A stretch of 64,000 nucleotides of DNA from assembly GCA_964392915.1 (NCBI GenBank), contig CAYMRS010000001.1:55713-119712 (forward strand). Reading direction: 5' to 3'. Made by a program: the position numbers and the translations under genes. Shown here piece after piece: positions 1 to 8,879 of this stretch. The notes beneath the pieces are model-generated. The model ran no database searches. It was given only the letters and a program-made list of their open reading frames with translations, and was not told the origin of the DNA. Position 1 is the first letter of the stretch, and each line of letters begins with the position of its first letter. This stretch comes from JAAYUK01 sp964392915 (GTDB taxonomy: Bacteria; Nitrospirota; Thermodesulfovibrionia; Thermodesulfovibrionales; Dissulfurispiraceae).

Positions 1-5
1 AATGT

Positions 6-734
6 TCAGAACGGCCATATGTTGTCCAGTAAGCGTACAAGCCACCCCTGAGACTGCTTGTCGCCAATGACGCCGTCACCGACCATATAAATCTGGGCAT
101 CGCCAACATTTTGCGACAGCACGGTATTGCCTGGGGTGATGTCATCAGGCCGGACGATACCTCGCAGCACGATGATTTCCTTCTCATTGTTGACAATGAG
201 TTCCTTGCGGGACTCCAGAACCATATTCCCGTTCGGCAGCACTTCAACGACCTTTGCTGTTATACGCGCCGTAAGGGTTCCCTGCCGCGCGGTATCGCCC
301 GTCCCCTTGTAGCTCGATGTGTTGGATCCTTTTGCGTGCGGCGAAAAGACGGCGCCGGGCGCATATTGTCCCGCAAGAATGGGCAGCTTGTGGAGACCGA
401 AATCCGTCTGCATGCCAAAAATATCGTTAATTGAATACTCTGCGGCTGAGTTGCCGCTCGTATTCGTAGTCGCCTTTTTTGATGCCGATGTTGCCTCGGT
501 TATCAGGATAGTGACAAGATCGTTCACCTGGCGTGCGCGCCGGTCGCTGAACAGTGACTTGTTGTCGCGCCACAGAGAGCCTTCGGTGCTTGCCGGAGAT
601 GGTTCCTTCACATCGACATACCGGGGCGGCATGGGAGCCTCTCTGATTTCTCGGGCATCTTTGAGTCCGTTACATCCTTGAAGCAGTAAAGTAAGAAATA
701 TAGCGTAAATTATTGTTTTACTTGTTTTTATCAT
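6..734 (-). CDS. flgH: Flagellar L-ring protein FlgH
   Basis: Outer-membrane lipoprotein forming the L-ring bushing around the flagellar rod. The 242-residue product starts with a lysine-containing n-region and hydrophobic stretch followed by the lipobox LLQGC (Cys21), then the FlgH core rich in the typical 'DLVTILITEATSASKKATT' type segment. The length matches the family (about 230-250 aa). The start codon overlaps the flgA stop by 4 nt (ATGA), indicating translational coupling. It ends six bases from the window edge; flgI would be expected just outside. Confidence 0.95.
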   Translation of the reverse strand: MIKTSKTIIYAIFLTLLLQGCNGLKDAREIREAPMPPRYVDVKEPSPASTEGSLWRDNKSLFSDRRARQVNDLVTILITEATSASKKATTNTSGNSAAEYSINDIFGMQTDFGLHKLPILAGQYAPGAVFSPHAKGSNTSSYKGTGDTARQGTLTARITAKVVEVLPNGNMVLESRKELIVNNEKEIIVLRGIVRPDDITPGNTVLSQNVGDAQIYMVGDGVIGDKQSQGWLVRLLDNIWPF

Positions 735-1444
735 ACCTTTATCCTCACGGTATCGCTTGACACCAGAACTCCCATTATCTCTTTTTTTGACGCTTCGCAG
801 TAAACGCGAACGGTGCTGCCGACGGTTCCTTCAGACCGCAAAACGCCCTTGGTCGTGATAAATACGGAACCGCTGTCGATCTCAACCCTAACCTTCTGCC
901 CACGCTTCACCAATCCGACTATCGAAAAAAAATCCCTCTTCAGCACGAGACCCTCGGTAAGGTTGATTCTGAGGGTCTTGTCCAGTAGATCGTTTCTGTT
1001 CATAATGGCCCCGACAGGAAGGCGGGAAGTTCTCTGCCGCACCGAATAGAAATCGCTCTCGCCGAGGATTGTACCCTTCGAAAGCGACTTGGCAGTAATG
1101 AAAACATCTACCAGCGATTCATAAAGTACCTCTACGCCTAGTTTGCGAACAGTGCCCCGCTTGTCAATGAGTTCGACGCTGTAATTCATGCGGTTTTTGC
1201 CCCCGTACCCATCAAGAGAGGCGGAACCAATCCGGTACATGCCTTCCGTAGCAAGCAGTTCCCCCCCCTGAAGCACGCGGATATCCTGCAGCTCGACATC
1301 GCCGGGGACAGCATCACGAATTTCCTGCGCAAGACGGGAACGCAGGTGATCGACAAGAGGCGCAGCGACTGCCAATTCTGCAAAGAGGAAGCTCCAGAGA
1401 ATCACCGCCAGCGGGATTATAACGAGATGATTGTTTCGTCTCAT
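731..1444 (-). CDS. flgA: Flagellar P-ring assembly chaperone FlgA
   Basis: Periplasmic chaperone for P-ring (FlgI) assembly. The 237-aa product has a signal peptide (RRNNH n-region, hydrophobic core, AVAA cleavage region near residue 28) and a C-terminal SAF-like/FlgA domain with the characteristic 'SKGTILGESDFYSVRQRTSRLP' and 'VKRGQKVRVEIDSGSVFI' type segments. It lies between flgG and flgH in the common order flgF-flgG-flgA-flgH and is separated from flgG by only 5 nt. Confidence 0.93.
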   Translation of the reverse strand: MRRNNHLVIIPLAVILWSFLFAELAVAAPLVDHLRSRLAQEIRDAVPGDVELQDIRVLQGGELLATEGMYRIGSASLDGYGGKNRMNYSVELIDKRGTVRKLGVEVLYESLVDVFITAKSLSKGTILGESDFYSVRQRTSRLPVGAIMNRNDLLDKTLRINLTEGLVLKRDFFSIVGLVKRGQKVRVEIDSGSVFITTKGVLRSEGTVGSTVRVYCEASKKEIMGVLVSSDTVRIKV

Positions 1445-1449
1445 GTTAT

Positions 1450-2238
1450 TTACCGCTTGAGACCGATCGTTGTCTGCAGCATTTCGTCGGACGTCTGGAC
1501 CGACTTGGAATTCGTATCAAACGCACGCTGCGCGATAATCAGATTCGCAAGTTCTTCAACGACGTTTACATTGGAATGCTCAAGAAACCCCTGATTCAGC
1601 GTGCCGCGACCCTCAAGCCCTGGCTGTCCGGTGATGGGGTCTCCGGACGCATCGGTCTGGAGAAAAAGGTTTTTCCCAATCGCGAGGAGTCCAGCAGGGT
1701 TAATAAACCGCGATATTTCGATGGTTCCCACTTGGGTCGGCGTTGTGGCACCGCCCTGTAAAATGGATACGACGCCGTCCTGGCTTATCGTAATGCTCAC
1801 GGTATCGCTAGGAAGGGTAATTGCCGGCTCAAGCGGCAAACCGTCGGCATTTACGATGCGGCCGGTATTGTCCAGCTTGAAGGCACCCGCCCTGGAATAT
1901 GCCACAGTCCCATCGGGACGGTTGATCTGGAAAAACCCCTCCCCTTCGATGACGATATCAAGCGAGTTCCCGGTCGTAATGAAATCGCCCTGGGTAAAGT
2001 GCTTTACGATTGCGGCAGGTCTTACCCCAAGACCGACCTGCATACCGACCGGAAACTGATTGCCTTCCGATGATGTTCCGCCCGGTGTCCTGATGGTCTG
2101 GTAGAGCAGATCCTGAAACTCAGCCCTGCCCTTTTTGTATCCGGTTGTGTTGATGTTGGCAATGTTATTCGATATGACATCTACATTCAGAGACTGTGCC
2201 TGCATTCCGGTAGCAGCGGTAAACAATGAACGAATCAT
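1450..2238 (-). CDS. flgG: Distal rod protein FlgG
   Basis: Distal axial rod subunit. 262 aa, the standard FlgG length. The N-terminus MIRSLFTAATGMQAQ and NNIANINTTGYKK is the flagellar rod/hook N-terminal signature, and the C-terminus (HSNVNVVEELANLIIAQRAF, SDEMLQT) is the matching C-terminal coiled-coil motif. A good ribosome site (GGAGG) lies before the ATG. It is co-transcribed with flgF, whose stop is 9 nt upstream. Confidence 0.97.
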   Translation of the reverse strand: MIRSLFTAATGMQAQSLNVDVISNNIANINTTGYKKGRAEFQDLLYQTIRTPGGTSSEGNQFPVGMQVGLGVRPAAIVKHFTQGDFITTGNSLDIVIEGEGFFQINRPDGTVAYSRAGAFKLDNTGRIVNADGLPLEPAITLPSDTVSITISQDGVVSILQGGATTPTQVGTIEISRFINPAGLLAIGKNLFLQTDASGDPITGQPGLEGRGTLNQGFLEHSNVNVVEELANLIIAQRAFDTNSKSVQTSDEMLQTTIGLKR

Positions 2239-2247
2239 GAAATCCTC

Positions 2248-2997
2248 CTAAGCCCCTGGCTTCCCGATATCGGTAACAGCTCTCTGGGCGAGATCGTTAA
2301 AATTCTGAATGACTTTATGAGACATTTCGTACTGCCGGAGCGCCGAAATCATGTTGACGAGTTCATTAACCGGATTTACATTGGAACGCTCCACAACTCC
2401 CTGAAAAACTTCAAAATCAACGGCATCCGTTTCTTTGCCGGTAAAAAGGGAGCCGCCCGCATGGCGGATATCGGACAGCTTTGAAACTTTCAGTTCAGCG
2501 ATAAGGGTATTGGACTTCTGCTGCACATTGAGGAGGTAGATATTGCCATCCGAGGATACGCTCAGCGTCCCCTCGGTGTTGTCAATCACAACGGGCTGAT
2601 TGCCCCGGTCCATGACCCGGTAGCCGTCCGGTGTTGAGAGAAATCCATCACGGCTCAGCACAAATGCCCCATTCCGCGTGTAGAACTGCTGACCATTCTT
2701 CTCGACAACAAAAAAAGCGTCTGCACTCAGGGCGAAATCAAGAGGATTGCCAGTTGTCTGAAACGCTCCGGCGGTCGAGTCAATCGCAAATTTACCGGGG
2801 GATGTCATTGCTCTGGCGTTTGGGTAAACCGACGCAGGAGCCTGCTGAACTCCTTCTAACACGGGATAGAAGCGGGATGACAGAATAGTTCGCTTAAAAC
2901 CGCTCGTATTGACATTCGCCAAATTATTGGCGACGTTGTCCATCTCGCTGCTTCGCTGAATAGCACCCGTTGCCGCAATATACATGCCTTTATACAT
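2248..2997 (-). CDS. flgF: Proximal rod protein FlgF
   Basis: Proximal axial rod subunit. I place the start at the ATG reading MYKGMYIAATGAIQ because this is where the family begins and because GGAGG lies 8 nt upstream; a longer frame to 3042 adds 15 residues with no family similarity. The product is 249 aa with the NNLANVNTSGFKR N-terminal signature and a C-terminal VERSNVNPVNELVNMI segment. It is the first gene of flgF-flgG-flgA-flgH, driven by the sigma-54 promoter at 3038-3054. Confidence 0.94.
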   Translation of the reverse strand: MYKGMYIAATGAIQRSSEMDNVANNLANVNTSGFKRTILSSRFYPVLEGVQQAPASVYPNARAMTSPGKFAIDSTAGAFQTTGNPLDFALSADAFFVVEKNGQQFYTRNGAFVLSRDGFLSTPDGYRVMDRGNQPVVIDNTEGTLSVSSDGNIYLLNVQQKSNTLIAELKVSKLSDIRHAGGSLFTGKETDAVDFEVFQGVVERSNVNPVNELVNMISALRQYEMSHKVIQNFNDLAQRAVTDIGKPGA

Positions 2998-3037
2998 TCC
3001 GCATGCCTCCAATGTAAAGAGATTATTGCTGATAATA

Positions 3038-3054
3038 TGCAATTAGAGTGCCAA
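3038..3054 (-). promoter_or_regulatory. Sigma-54 promoter of flgFGAH
   Basis: Minus-strand sequence TTGGCACT-CTAA-TTGCA matches the sigma-54 consensus with GG and GC exactly 10 nt apart. Predicted transcription start is near 3027, about 30 nt before the flgF start codon. Confidence 0.85.
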
Positions 3055-3158
3055 GCCGTGTTTATGACCAATTAAGGAATGCAAGTGTTTGAATAAATAA
3101 GATTTAATGTGATAAGCCGAGGAGGAGCGATAAAGCGACAGGCAGCGGCAGCGGAAAA

Positions 3159-3362
3159 TTATGCCTTGATGTTTATGTGTTTTTTTCCGTCAGAGGATGC
3201 AGCGGAGTCCTGGCTGCGCGGCTCCTGCTCAGGCTCCTGCTGCATCCCCTCGCGCCTGGCCGCTTTTCGCCTGACGCGAAGGCGGGCATAAACATATCCG
3301 GAGCCGGTTCCTGATATGCTGCTTACCCGGTAGGGTTCCCGAATGCCGTCTTCCAGTGCCAT
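3159..3362 (-). CDS. Small hypothetical protein in flagellar cluster
   Basis: A 67-residue frame (MALEDGIREPYRVSS...) with a basic centre (RLRVRRKAARR), an acidic/polar low-complexity stretch and a C-terminal KKHINIKA. No known family is recognised. It is supported by its place, 36 nt after the HDOD gene in the same direction, and by a near-perfect sigma-28 promoter directly in front. The ATG follows the -10 element by only 9 bp, so the mRNA would be almost leaderless; only a weak AAGG precedes the start. It could alternatively be a short non-coding leader for sigma-28 transcription into flgF. Confidence 0.45.
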   Translation of the reverse strand: MALEDGIREPYRVSSISGTGSGYVYARLRVRRKAARREGMQQEPEQEPRSQDSAASSDGKKHINIKA

Positions 3363-3371
3363 GATGCCTTA

Positions 3372-3398
3372 TTATCGGCGCAAAACGCGACTTCTTGA
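3372..3398 (-). promoter_or_regulatory. Sigma-28 (FliA) promoter
   Basis: Minus strand carries TCAAGAAG, an 11-nt spacer and a perfect GCCGATAA -10 box (plus-strand 3372-3379). This matches the FliA consensus TAAAGTTT-N11-GCCGATAA at the -10 and at TxAAG of the -35. It sits between the HDOD gene and the small ORF. Confidence 0.7.
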
Positions 3399-4241
3399 CT
3401 AATCGAGCAACTGCGCCTTCTGCTCCTGATAGGTATTTTTGAACAGCGCTTCAACTGCAAAAAACTGCTTGTCACTCAGCCCGAGCACTTCAAAGGGTAC
3501 TTTGTGGTTGGACATGGGCATGCGCAGTCCGACGCCAAGATTTACACAGATGGCGTCCGCGACGCTTGTTATCCGGCAGAGAGATTCCAGAGCCTTATCG
3601 TTCAGCACGCTGAAGTCCGCGGCATGATGGTATTCCACCACAGCCTCAAGATTTCTGGGCAGTTTCCACTTGCGGGCAATAAGCCCCCCGACTTGGCAGT
3701 GATTGAAACCAAGCATTTCATTCTCAACCTCGGCAAAGGATATCCCTGCCTCATAAACCTTTTCGACAATGACCGAATATGATTCAGGCATTGCGTTGTT
3801 CAATATAGTCTTACCGACATCATGAATGAGCCCACCGATCATCGCTTCTTCGGGGGAAAGAAGTTTAGTTTCAAGAGCGAGAAGTGATGCCGCGATAGAC
3901 ACGCCGAGGCTGTGCTCCCAAAGACGCTGCTCAAAAAGGCCGAATTTCCGATGCAGGTCTTTCAGCGATGCCGCGACAACAAGTGACTTCATGGTGTTAA
4001 ACCCGATCAGCAGAATGCCGGTCGATATCGTATCAATGCTGCGATCACGGCCGTAATACGGCGAGTTGGCAATACGGAGCAACCGGGCGGAAAATGCCTG
4101 GTCGCGTCCAATGATCCTTTCCAGTTCCTTTATGGAAGAATAATCGTCATTAATCAGCTGCAGCACCTTCATCGCGATAGGCGGAAGACTAGGAATGTCG
4201 ACTGTCTCCAGGATAATTTTTTCGAGAATCTCTTCTTTCAT
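3399..4241 (-). CDS. HDOD domain signalling protein
   Basis: 280-aa protein made of one HDOD domain (about residues 10-210): it has the 'LPPIAMKVLQLINDDYSSIKELERIIGRDQAFSARLLRIANSPYY' type N-terminal half and the 'GGLIHDVGKTILN' segment. HDOD proteins are HD-superfamily regulators usually lacking phosphodiesterase activity and often placed in chemotaxis or cyclic-nucleotide signalling loci. It follows cheB by 67 nt in the same direction, so a role in chemotaxis or motility control is inferred. GGAGG lies before the ATG. Confidence 0.85.
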   Translation of the reverse strand: MKEEILEKIILETVDIPSLPPIAMKVLQLINDDYSSIKELERIIGRDQAFSARLLRIANSPYYGRDRSIDTISTGILLIGFNTMKSLVVAASLKDLHRKFGLFEQRLWEHSLGVSIAASLLALETKLLSPEEAMIGGLIHDVGKTILNNAMPESYSVIVEKVYEAGISFAEVENEMLGFNHCQVGGLIARKWKLPRNLEAVVEYHHAADFSVLNDKALESLCRITSVADAICVNLGVGLRMPMSNHKVPFEVLGLSDKQFFAVEALFKNTYQEQKAQLLD

Positions 4242-4308
4242 ACACGCCTCCGCAAGTCAGTATCTACCAGTTGATTGTAGCGCAATCGAAGATGAAATAC
4301 CATACTGA

Positions 4309-5370
4309 TTATGCCGAATTCACAATTTCCCCCGCTATATCTTCCAGTGGGAGAATCTTGTCGGCAATTCCCGCGTCTACAACTGCCTTTGGCATGCCGT
4401 ACACGACACAGGATTCCTCATTTTGGGCAAAAATGCGGCCGCCGGTTCTCTTCAACTCGGTCATGCCTTTCGCCCCGTCGTTTCCCATCCCCGTCAGAAT
4501 GACTCCCAGTGCCCTTCCGGGGAAAGTCTCCGCAACGGAAAGCATGAGCGCGTCGACAGACGGGCGATAGATGAAATTCTCGCGATCTTCTGAAATTGTT
4601 ACCACAGTCTCGATGCCCCGTTTGCGGACGACCCGCATATGACCGCCTCCGGGAGATACCAGGGCGAGACCCGGGCGAAGCGCATCGCCCTCTTTTGCCT
4701 CACGCACCTCTATTTTGCTGAGCTGGTTCAGCCGCTCGGCAAACGGGCCCGTAAAATTCGGAGGCATGTGCTGCGCGATGACAATGGGAAGCGGGAAGTC
4801 TTTTGGAAGATTCGGCAATATTTCCTGAAGAGCCTTGGGTCCGCCGGTCGATGTGCCGATGGCAACTACTCCTGCGCGGCGATCTCCTGTCGTCCTCATA
4901 ACCGGCGAAGCGGAAGCTCGAGCCTGCGGAGCAATTGATAGGCGCGCCGCTGGACGGAAGGCCAGGCGCGGGACTCCCCGCTTGGCAAGCTGCTTGATTT
5001 TATCGATCAACACTTCCTTCAGGCGGAGAATATTCAGTGACAGATCCGAAAGGTTTTTGGGAATGAAATCAACAGCCCCGATTTCAAGCGCTTCCAGCGT
5101 CGTATGAGCGCCTTCGGTTGTCAACGAGCTTACCATTATGACAGGAACCGGTGTATTCGCCATGATATGCCGCAGCGCTGAGATACCGTCCATGCGGGGC
5201 ATTTCAATGTCCATTGTCACGATATCAGGCTTCAGCTGCACGATTTTTTCAATCGCCTCAAGCCCGTCCCGGGCCACTCCGGCAATCTGAATTTCTGGAT
5301 CCGACTGCAGCATGTTTGAGAGAGCGCTCCGCATGAACGCGGAATCGTCAACAATAAGAACTCTAACCAT
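4309..5370 (-). CDS. cheB: Chemotaxis protein-glutamate methylesterase CheB
   Basis: Removes methyl groups from (and deamidates) chemoreceptors when phosphorylated by CheA. 353 aa: receiver domain about 1-120 with phospho-acceptor Asp54 (TMDIEMP), a variable Ala/Arg-rich linker 130-165, and the methylesterase domain with catalytic triad Ser174 (GTSTGG), His201 (AQHMPP) and Asp298 (GMGNDGA). All key residues are present. Last core che gene of the block; the HDOD gene follows. Confidence 0.97.
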   Translation of the reverse strand: MVRVLIVDDSAFMRSALSNMLQSDPEIQIAGVARDGLEAIEKIVQLKPDIVTMDIEMPRMDGISALRHIMANTPVPVIMVSSLTTEGAHTTLEALEIGAVDFIPKNLSDLSLNILRLKEVLIDKIKQLAKRGVPRLAFRPAARLSIAPQARASASPVMRTTGDRRAGVVAIGTSTGGPKALQEILPNLPKDFPLPIVIAQHMPPNFTGPFAERLNQLSKIEVREAKEGDALRPGLALVSPGGGHMRVVRKRGIETVVTISEDRENFIYRPSVDALMLSVAETFPGRALGVILTGMGNDGAKGMTELKRTGGRIFAQNEESCVVYGMPKAVVDAGIADKILPLEDIAGEIVNSA

Positions 5371-5426
5371 ACCCCCCCCTTGTTCATAAGTGAAAAGATA
5401 CCCTCTGCTGCTGCAGCAGACGCATT

Positions 5427-6626
5427 TTAGAAGCCGAAATCCTTGAGCAGATCGTCAACACCTTCCTGTGAGACTTTGTCCGCACTGCTGCCAGGACCGT
5501 AATAGACCGCCTCTTTTGCCGGCTCCATCATGACGCCAAAGGTGGCAATCAAACGAACAAGTTCATTCTCAATCTCTCCGACCAGATTAATGACCTTCTT
5601 GATGCTCTGTCCTGTGAGATCCTGAAATGATTGGGTTGTCAGGATTTCGGTCAGATCGTCCTCAAGCGAGTTTTTGAACGATTTCAGGAAGGCGACGGAC
5701 TCCTGGGGCCCTGTGAGGCTTCGCAAATGAGAAGAGACGTCGTCCATCGCAAGGATATATTTTTCGACGATATTCATCGTCTTGTTCGCCGCGGCTTCCG
5801 TCCGGTCGATGACGAGCTGCAGTTGATCAACAGCATTCGGCATCTCGGTGACAGCCATGTCCTTCAGTTTCGGATCGAGTGCCTCTTTGAAACTCCGGAT
5901 CGAGTCATGTAGCTTCCGCGTAACCTTGCCGACCTCCTTGAACAGTCCGGCATCGCCGAAGCTCATGAGCGACTGCATCGCTTCATCGGCTTTTTCGTAG
6001 TCCTGATTCGACACTGCCGTCATGAACTCGACAAGCCGTTCAAACATCACCTGATTTGCCGACTGCTGGCCGGCGGATTTGCTCTCAAGGTATGCCTTCG
6101 CATCCACAATTTCCTTGACAAGCATTTCACCGCCCATGGTCTGGACATGTTTGACAATTTCAACCTTCTCATCTCCCGCATCGCTGACATTCAGCACCTG
6201 TTCTTCAAACATGGCGGCGTCATCGCCCGGCACAAGCTTTCTTGTGTCAATAAGCACCACAAGTCGGTCATTGATTCTGGCAACTCCTTGTACCTGTTCG
6301 ATATTCCCCTGCAGGAAGTTCTCGGCAGGCTCGATTTGATCGTCTTCTATCGTGATAACGCCGGTGATTCCATCGATCAAAACGCCGAAGGTCATGCGTC
6401 CGCTCGAAACAACAATGACCTTCTGGCCGGGCTCGCGCTCGTCAAGCCCGACAAGTTTTTTCAGATTCACAATGGGAATAATACGGCCGCGCAGGTTTGT
6501 CACACCATCAATGTAATTCGGCGCCTGAGGAAGTTTTGTAAGCTGCGGCCGGTTGATAATCTCCTGAACCTTCAGAATTGGAATGGTGTATTCGCAATCA
6601 TTCATGATGAAGCCTATATGTTGCAT
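5427..6626 (-). CDS. CheW-CheZ fusion chemotaxis protein
   Basis: 399 aa. Residues 1-140 are a CheW domain (IMNDCEYTIPILKVQEII, VTNLRGRIIPIVNLKK), which would couple to receptors and CheA. Residues about 175-399 are CheZ-like, the CheY-P phosphatase: the catalytic motif DLTGQ (Asp336, Gln340; equivalent to D143/Q147 of E. coli CheZ) lies in the long helix TQSFQDLTGQSIKKV, and the protein ends in VDDLLKDFGF, closely resembling the CheY-binding tail of E. coli CheZ. Adaptor and phosphatase are thus one polypeptide, located between cheA and cheB. GGAGG lies 4-5 nt before the ATG. Confidence 0.88.
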   Translation of the reverse strand: MQHIGFIMNDCEYTIPILKVQEIINRPQLTKLPQAPNYIDGVTNLRGRIIPIVNLKKLVGLDEREPGQKVIVVSSGRMTFGVLIDGITGVITIEDDQIEPAENFLQGNIEQVQGVARINDRLVVLIDTRKLVPGDDAAMFEEQVLNVSDAGDEKVEIVKHVQTMGGEMLVKEIVDAKAYLESKSAGQQSANQVMFERLVEFMTAVSNQDYEKADEAMQSLMSFGDAGLFKEVGKVTRKLHDSIRSFKEALDPKLKDMAVTEMPNAVDQLQLVIDRTEAAANKTMNIVEKYILAMDDVSSHLRSLTGPQESVAFLKSFKNSLEDDLTEILTTQSFQDLTGQSIKKVINLVGEIENELVRLIATFGVMMEPAKEAVYYGPGSSADKVSQEGVDDLLKDFGF

Positions 6627-6667
6627 AAAGCCTCCGTATCGGTCATGATTTCAGGGGAGAACCGGCC

Positions 6668-8470
6668 CTATTTCCGGCCAGCAAGAAACATTCTGCGGGC
6701 AATAACCGCAAGATCGAGTATCAGCACAACGCGCCCGTCACCGGTAATCGTGGCGCCCAGTATCCCGCACTCCTCGGATTCGACACCATTAATCGTCTTG
6801 ATGACTACTTCTTCCTGACCAATGAGTTCGTCAACGGCAATACAGAACCGCCGGTCAGCCACCGAGGCGACAAGCACATAACTGTTTTCCTGATCCTGCG
6901 CAGTCCGTGAGCGCACGCCAAGAACTTCCGACATGACAAAAAGCGGCAGGACTTTTCCCCGAATCGTCAGGACCTGCTGACCAGTAACGTTTTTAATGTC
7001 GCTCCGCTTGACCCGAAGCGTCTCCTCAATCATGGATTGCGGCAAGGCGTAGCGCTCCTGCCCGATCCGTATCATCATTGCCTGAATGATGGCGAGTGTC
7101 AGGGGCAGGCTGATGCGGAAGGTGCTCCCAACATCTTTTTTAGTGACAACCTCGACATAGCCGTTCAGCTTCGCCACGTTCGTCTTGACGACATCCATGC
7201 CGACACCGCGTCCGCTCAATTCTGTCGAAACCTCTTTGGTCGAAAAACCAGGAAGAAATATCAGATCAATCGCAGTTTCATCCGACATTTTTTCCGCTTC
7301 CTCTTCGGAGACGAGGCCGTTTCTTACTGCCTTGCGCCTGACCGCGTCAACATCAATACCCCGGCCGTCATCGGTCACTTCAATGACAATCTGGGTTCCC
7401 TGCTGAATAGCACTGATGATAATGCGCCCATTGCGGGACTTGCCCTTTGCTTCACGCTCCGGATTGTTCTCCAGCCCGTGGTCAATGGAGTTGCGGATAA
7501 TATGGACCATCGGGTCGCCGATGTTCTCGATGACGCTCTTGTCGACTTCGGTATCTTCGCCGAAGATTTCGAGATCGATATCCTTGCCGAGCTGACGGGA
7601 CATATCGCGCACCATGCGCGGAAACTTGGAAAAGACTTTCGCAATCGGCTGCATGCGGATTTTCATGACAGCAAGCTGCAGATCGGATGTAACGCGGTCG
7701 AGAAAACTGGTCGTCTCAAGCAGTCCCTCGATATTCTGGTCGCCGCTGTATGTCTGCTCAATTTTCATCGCCAGATTCAGCAGGCGATTTCTGGCAAGAA
7801 CGATCTCGCCGGCAAGATCCATCACCTTGTCGATGCGGTTCACATCGACCCGGAGTGTCTGAACAACCTCACGCTCCCTGCTCGTCTGTTGAAGCTGTTC
7901 TTCAATGCCTGTCTGCGGCTTTGGAGGTGGCGGCATGTCATCATTCCGTGCTTCGGCAACCATGTCCTGCTCCGGAGCTTTGGCGGACTCCTGCGGCTCA
8001 ATCTGCAGGACAGAGACCTCGGCGGCGGCAGCCTCCGGAGTCGGTGCGGCATGATGCGCGGAAGGCGCAGCCTCAGCAGCCATAGGGGCATCCATTGCGG
8101 AATCAAGCCTCCGCAGCAGTTCGGAAATGTCCTCCTCCGCCCCGTCGCGCAACTTGACATGCCCGATCAAAACGCGGAGCATATCAACACTGTTAAGAAT
8201 TGTATCCATAAGCACCCGCGACGGAGCAATACCGCCTTCGCGAAGCCGTTTCATGATGCTTTCCGCACGATGAGCAACATCGATGATCTGCTGAAATCCC
8301 AGGAAGCCCGCAGCGCCCTTCAGCGTATGCATGCCCCTGAATATCTCATTCAGCATCTCTTTATCGTATCCCCGCGACTCCAGCTCAACGAACAGGGGAT
8401 CGATACGGTCGAGCGTCTCCTCCGCCTCCGTAACGAATTCCGATATTATTTCATCCATTTCATCGGCCAT
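6668..8470 (-). CDS. cheA: Chemotaxis histidine kinase CheA
   Basis: Receptor-coupled kinase that phosphorylates CheY and CheB. 600 aa: P1 Hpt domain with phospho-His48 (MHTLKGAAGF), an Ala/Pro-rich linker about 127-195, P3 dimerisation helices 200-270, HATPase with N box (NSIDHG, His331), G1 DDGRGID 367-373 and G2 GRGVGMD 420-426, and a C-terminal P5 CheW-like domain 460-600. A separate P2 CheY-binding domain is not evident, so CheY may dock elsewhere. GGAGG precedes the ATG; cheY ends 1 nt upstream. Confidence 0.97.
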   Translation of the reverse strand: MADEMDEIISEFVTEAEETLDRIDPLFVELESRGYDKEMLNEIFRGMHTLKGAAGFLGFQQIIDVAHRAESIMKRLREGGIAPSRVLMDTILNSVDMLRVLIGHVKLRDGAEEDISELLRRLDSAMDAPMAAEAAPSAHHAAPTPEAAAAEVSVLQIEPQESAKAPEQDMVAEARNDDMPPPPKPQTGIEEQLQQTSREREVVQTLRVDVNRIDKVMDLAGEIVLARNRLLNLAMKIEQTYSGDQNIEGLLETTSFLDRVTSDLQLAVMKIRMQPIAKVFSKFPRMVRDMSRQLGKDIDLEIFGEDTEVDKSVIENIGDPMVHIIRNSIDHGLENNPEREAKGKSRNGRIIISAIQQGTQIVIEVTDDGRGIDVDAVRRKAVRNGLVSEEEAEKMSDETAIDLIFLPGFSTKEVSTELSGRGVGMDVVKTNVAKLNGYVEVVTKKDVGSTFRISLPLTLAIIQAMMIRIGQERYALPQSMIEETLRVKRSDIKNVTGQQVLTIRGKVLPLFVMSEVLGVRSRTAQDQENSYVLVASVADRRFCIAVDELIGQEEVVIKTINGVESEECGILGATITGDGRVVLILDLAVIARRMFLAGRK

Positions 8471-8471
8471 A

Positions 8472-8879
8472 TCAGCCTCCTGCTTTCAACGACGGTTTCC
8501 TCTCCGCTATCTTCTCGAGCTTTTCCTTGAGAACTTCAGCAGTAAACGGTTTCACGACATAATTATCGACTCCCGCCTTTATTGCTTCGATAACTTTCTC
8601 CTTTTCCGCCTCGGCCGTAACCATTAGAAACGGGACATCTTTCAGCGGGGGCGGCTCAGACCGCACAGCGCGGAGCAAATCAATACCTTCCATATTCGGC
8701 ATGTTCCAGTCAGAAATAACCAGGCCGAAACCGCCGCCCTTCAGCTTGGACAGAGCAGCAACGCCGTCTTCCGCTTCATCAATATTTTCGAACCCGAGTT
8801 GCTTCAGCAGGTTCTTGACAATACGGCGCATCGTGGGAAAATCATCAACAACCAGCACCTTCACTTTGAAGTCAAACAC
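8472..8879 (-). CDS. cheY: Chemotaxis response regulator CheY
   Basis: Single-domain receiver that binds the FliM switch protein. I choose the GTG at 8879 (135 aa) because AAGGAGG lies 8 nt before it and the product then starts MFDFKVKVLVVDDF; a longer ATG frame to 8900 lies inside the upstream gene. The phospho-acceptor is Asp57 in SDWNMPNMEGIDLL, very close to classical CheY, with the conserved Lys in VKPFT. Overlaps the upstream receiver gene by 8 nt. It is the better candidate of the two receivers for the motor-binding CheY. Confidence 0.92.
   Translation of the reverse strand: MFDFKVKVLVVDDFPTMRRIVKNLLKQLGFENIDEAEDGVAALSKLKGGGFGLVISDWNMPNMEGIDLLRAVRSEPPPLKDVPFLMVTAEAEKEKVIEAIKAGVDNYVVKPFTAEVLKEKLEKIAERKPSLKAGG

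Noticed and set aside
7037..8530. 497-codon open frame on the plus strand
   Set aside because: Exactly antisense to cheA, whose domains and catalytic motifs are complete; codon pattern of the shadow frame gives no family.
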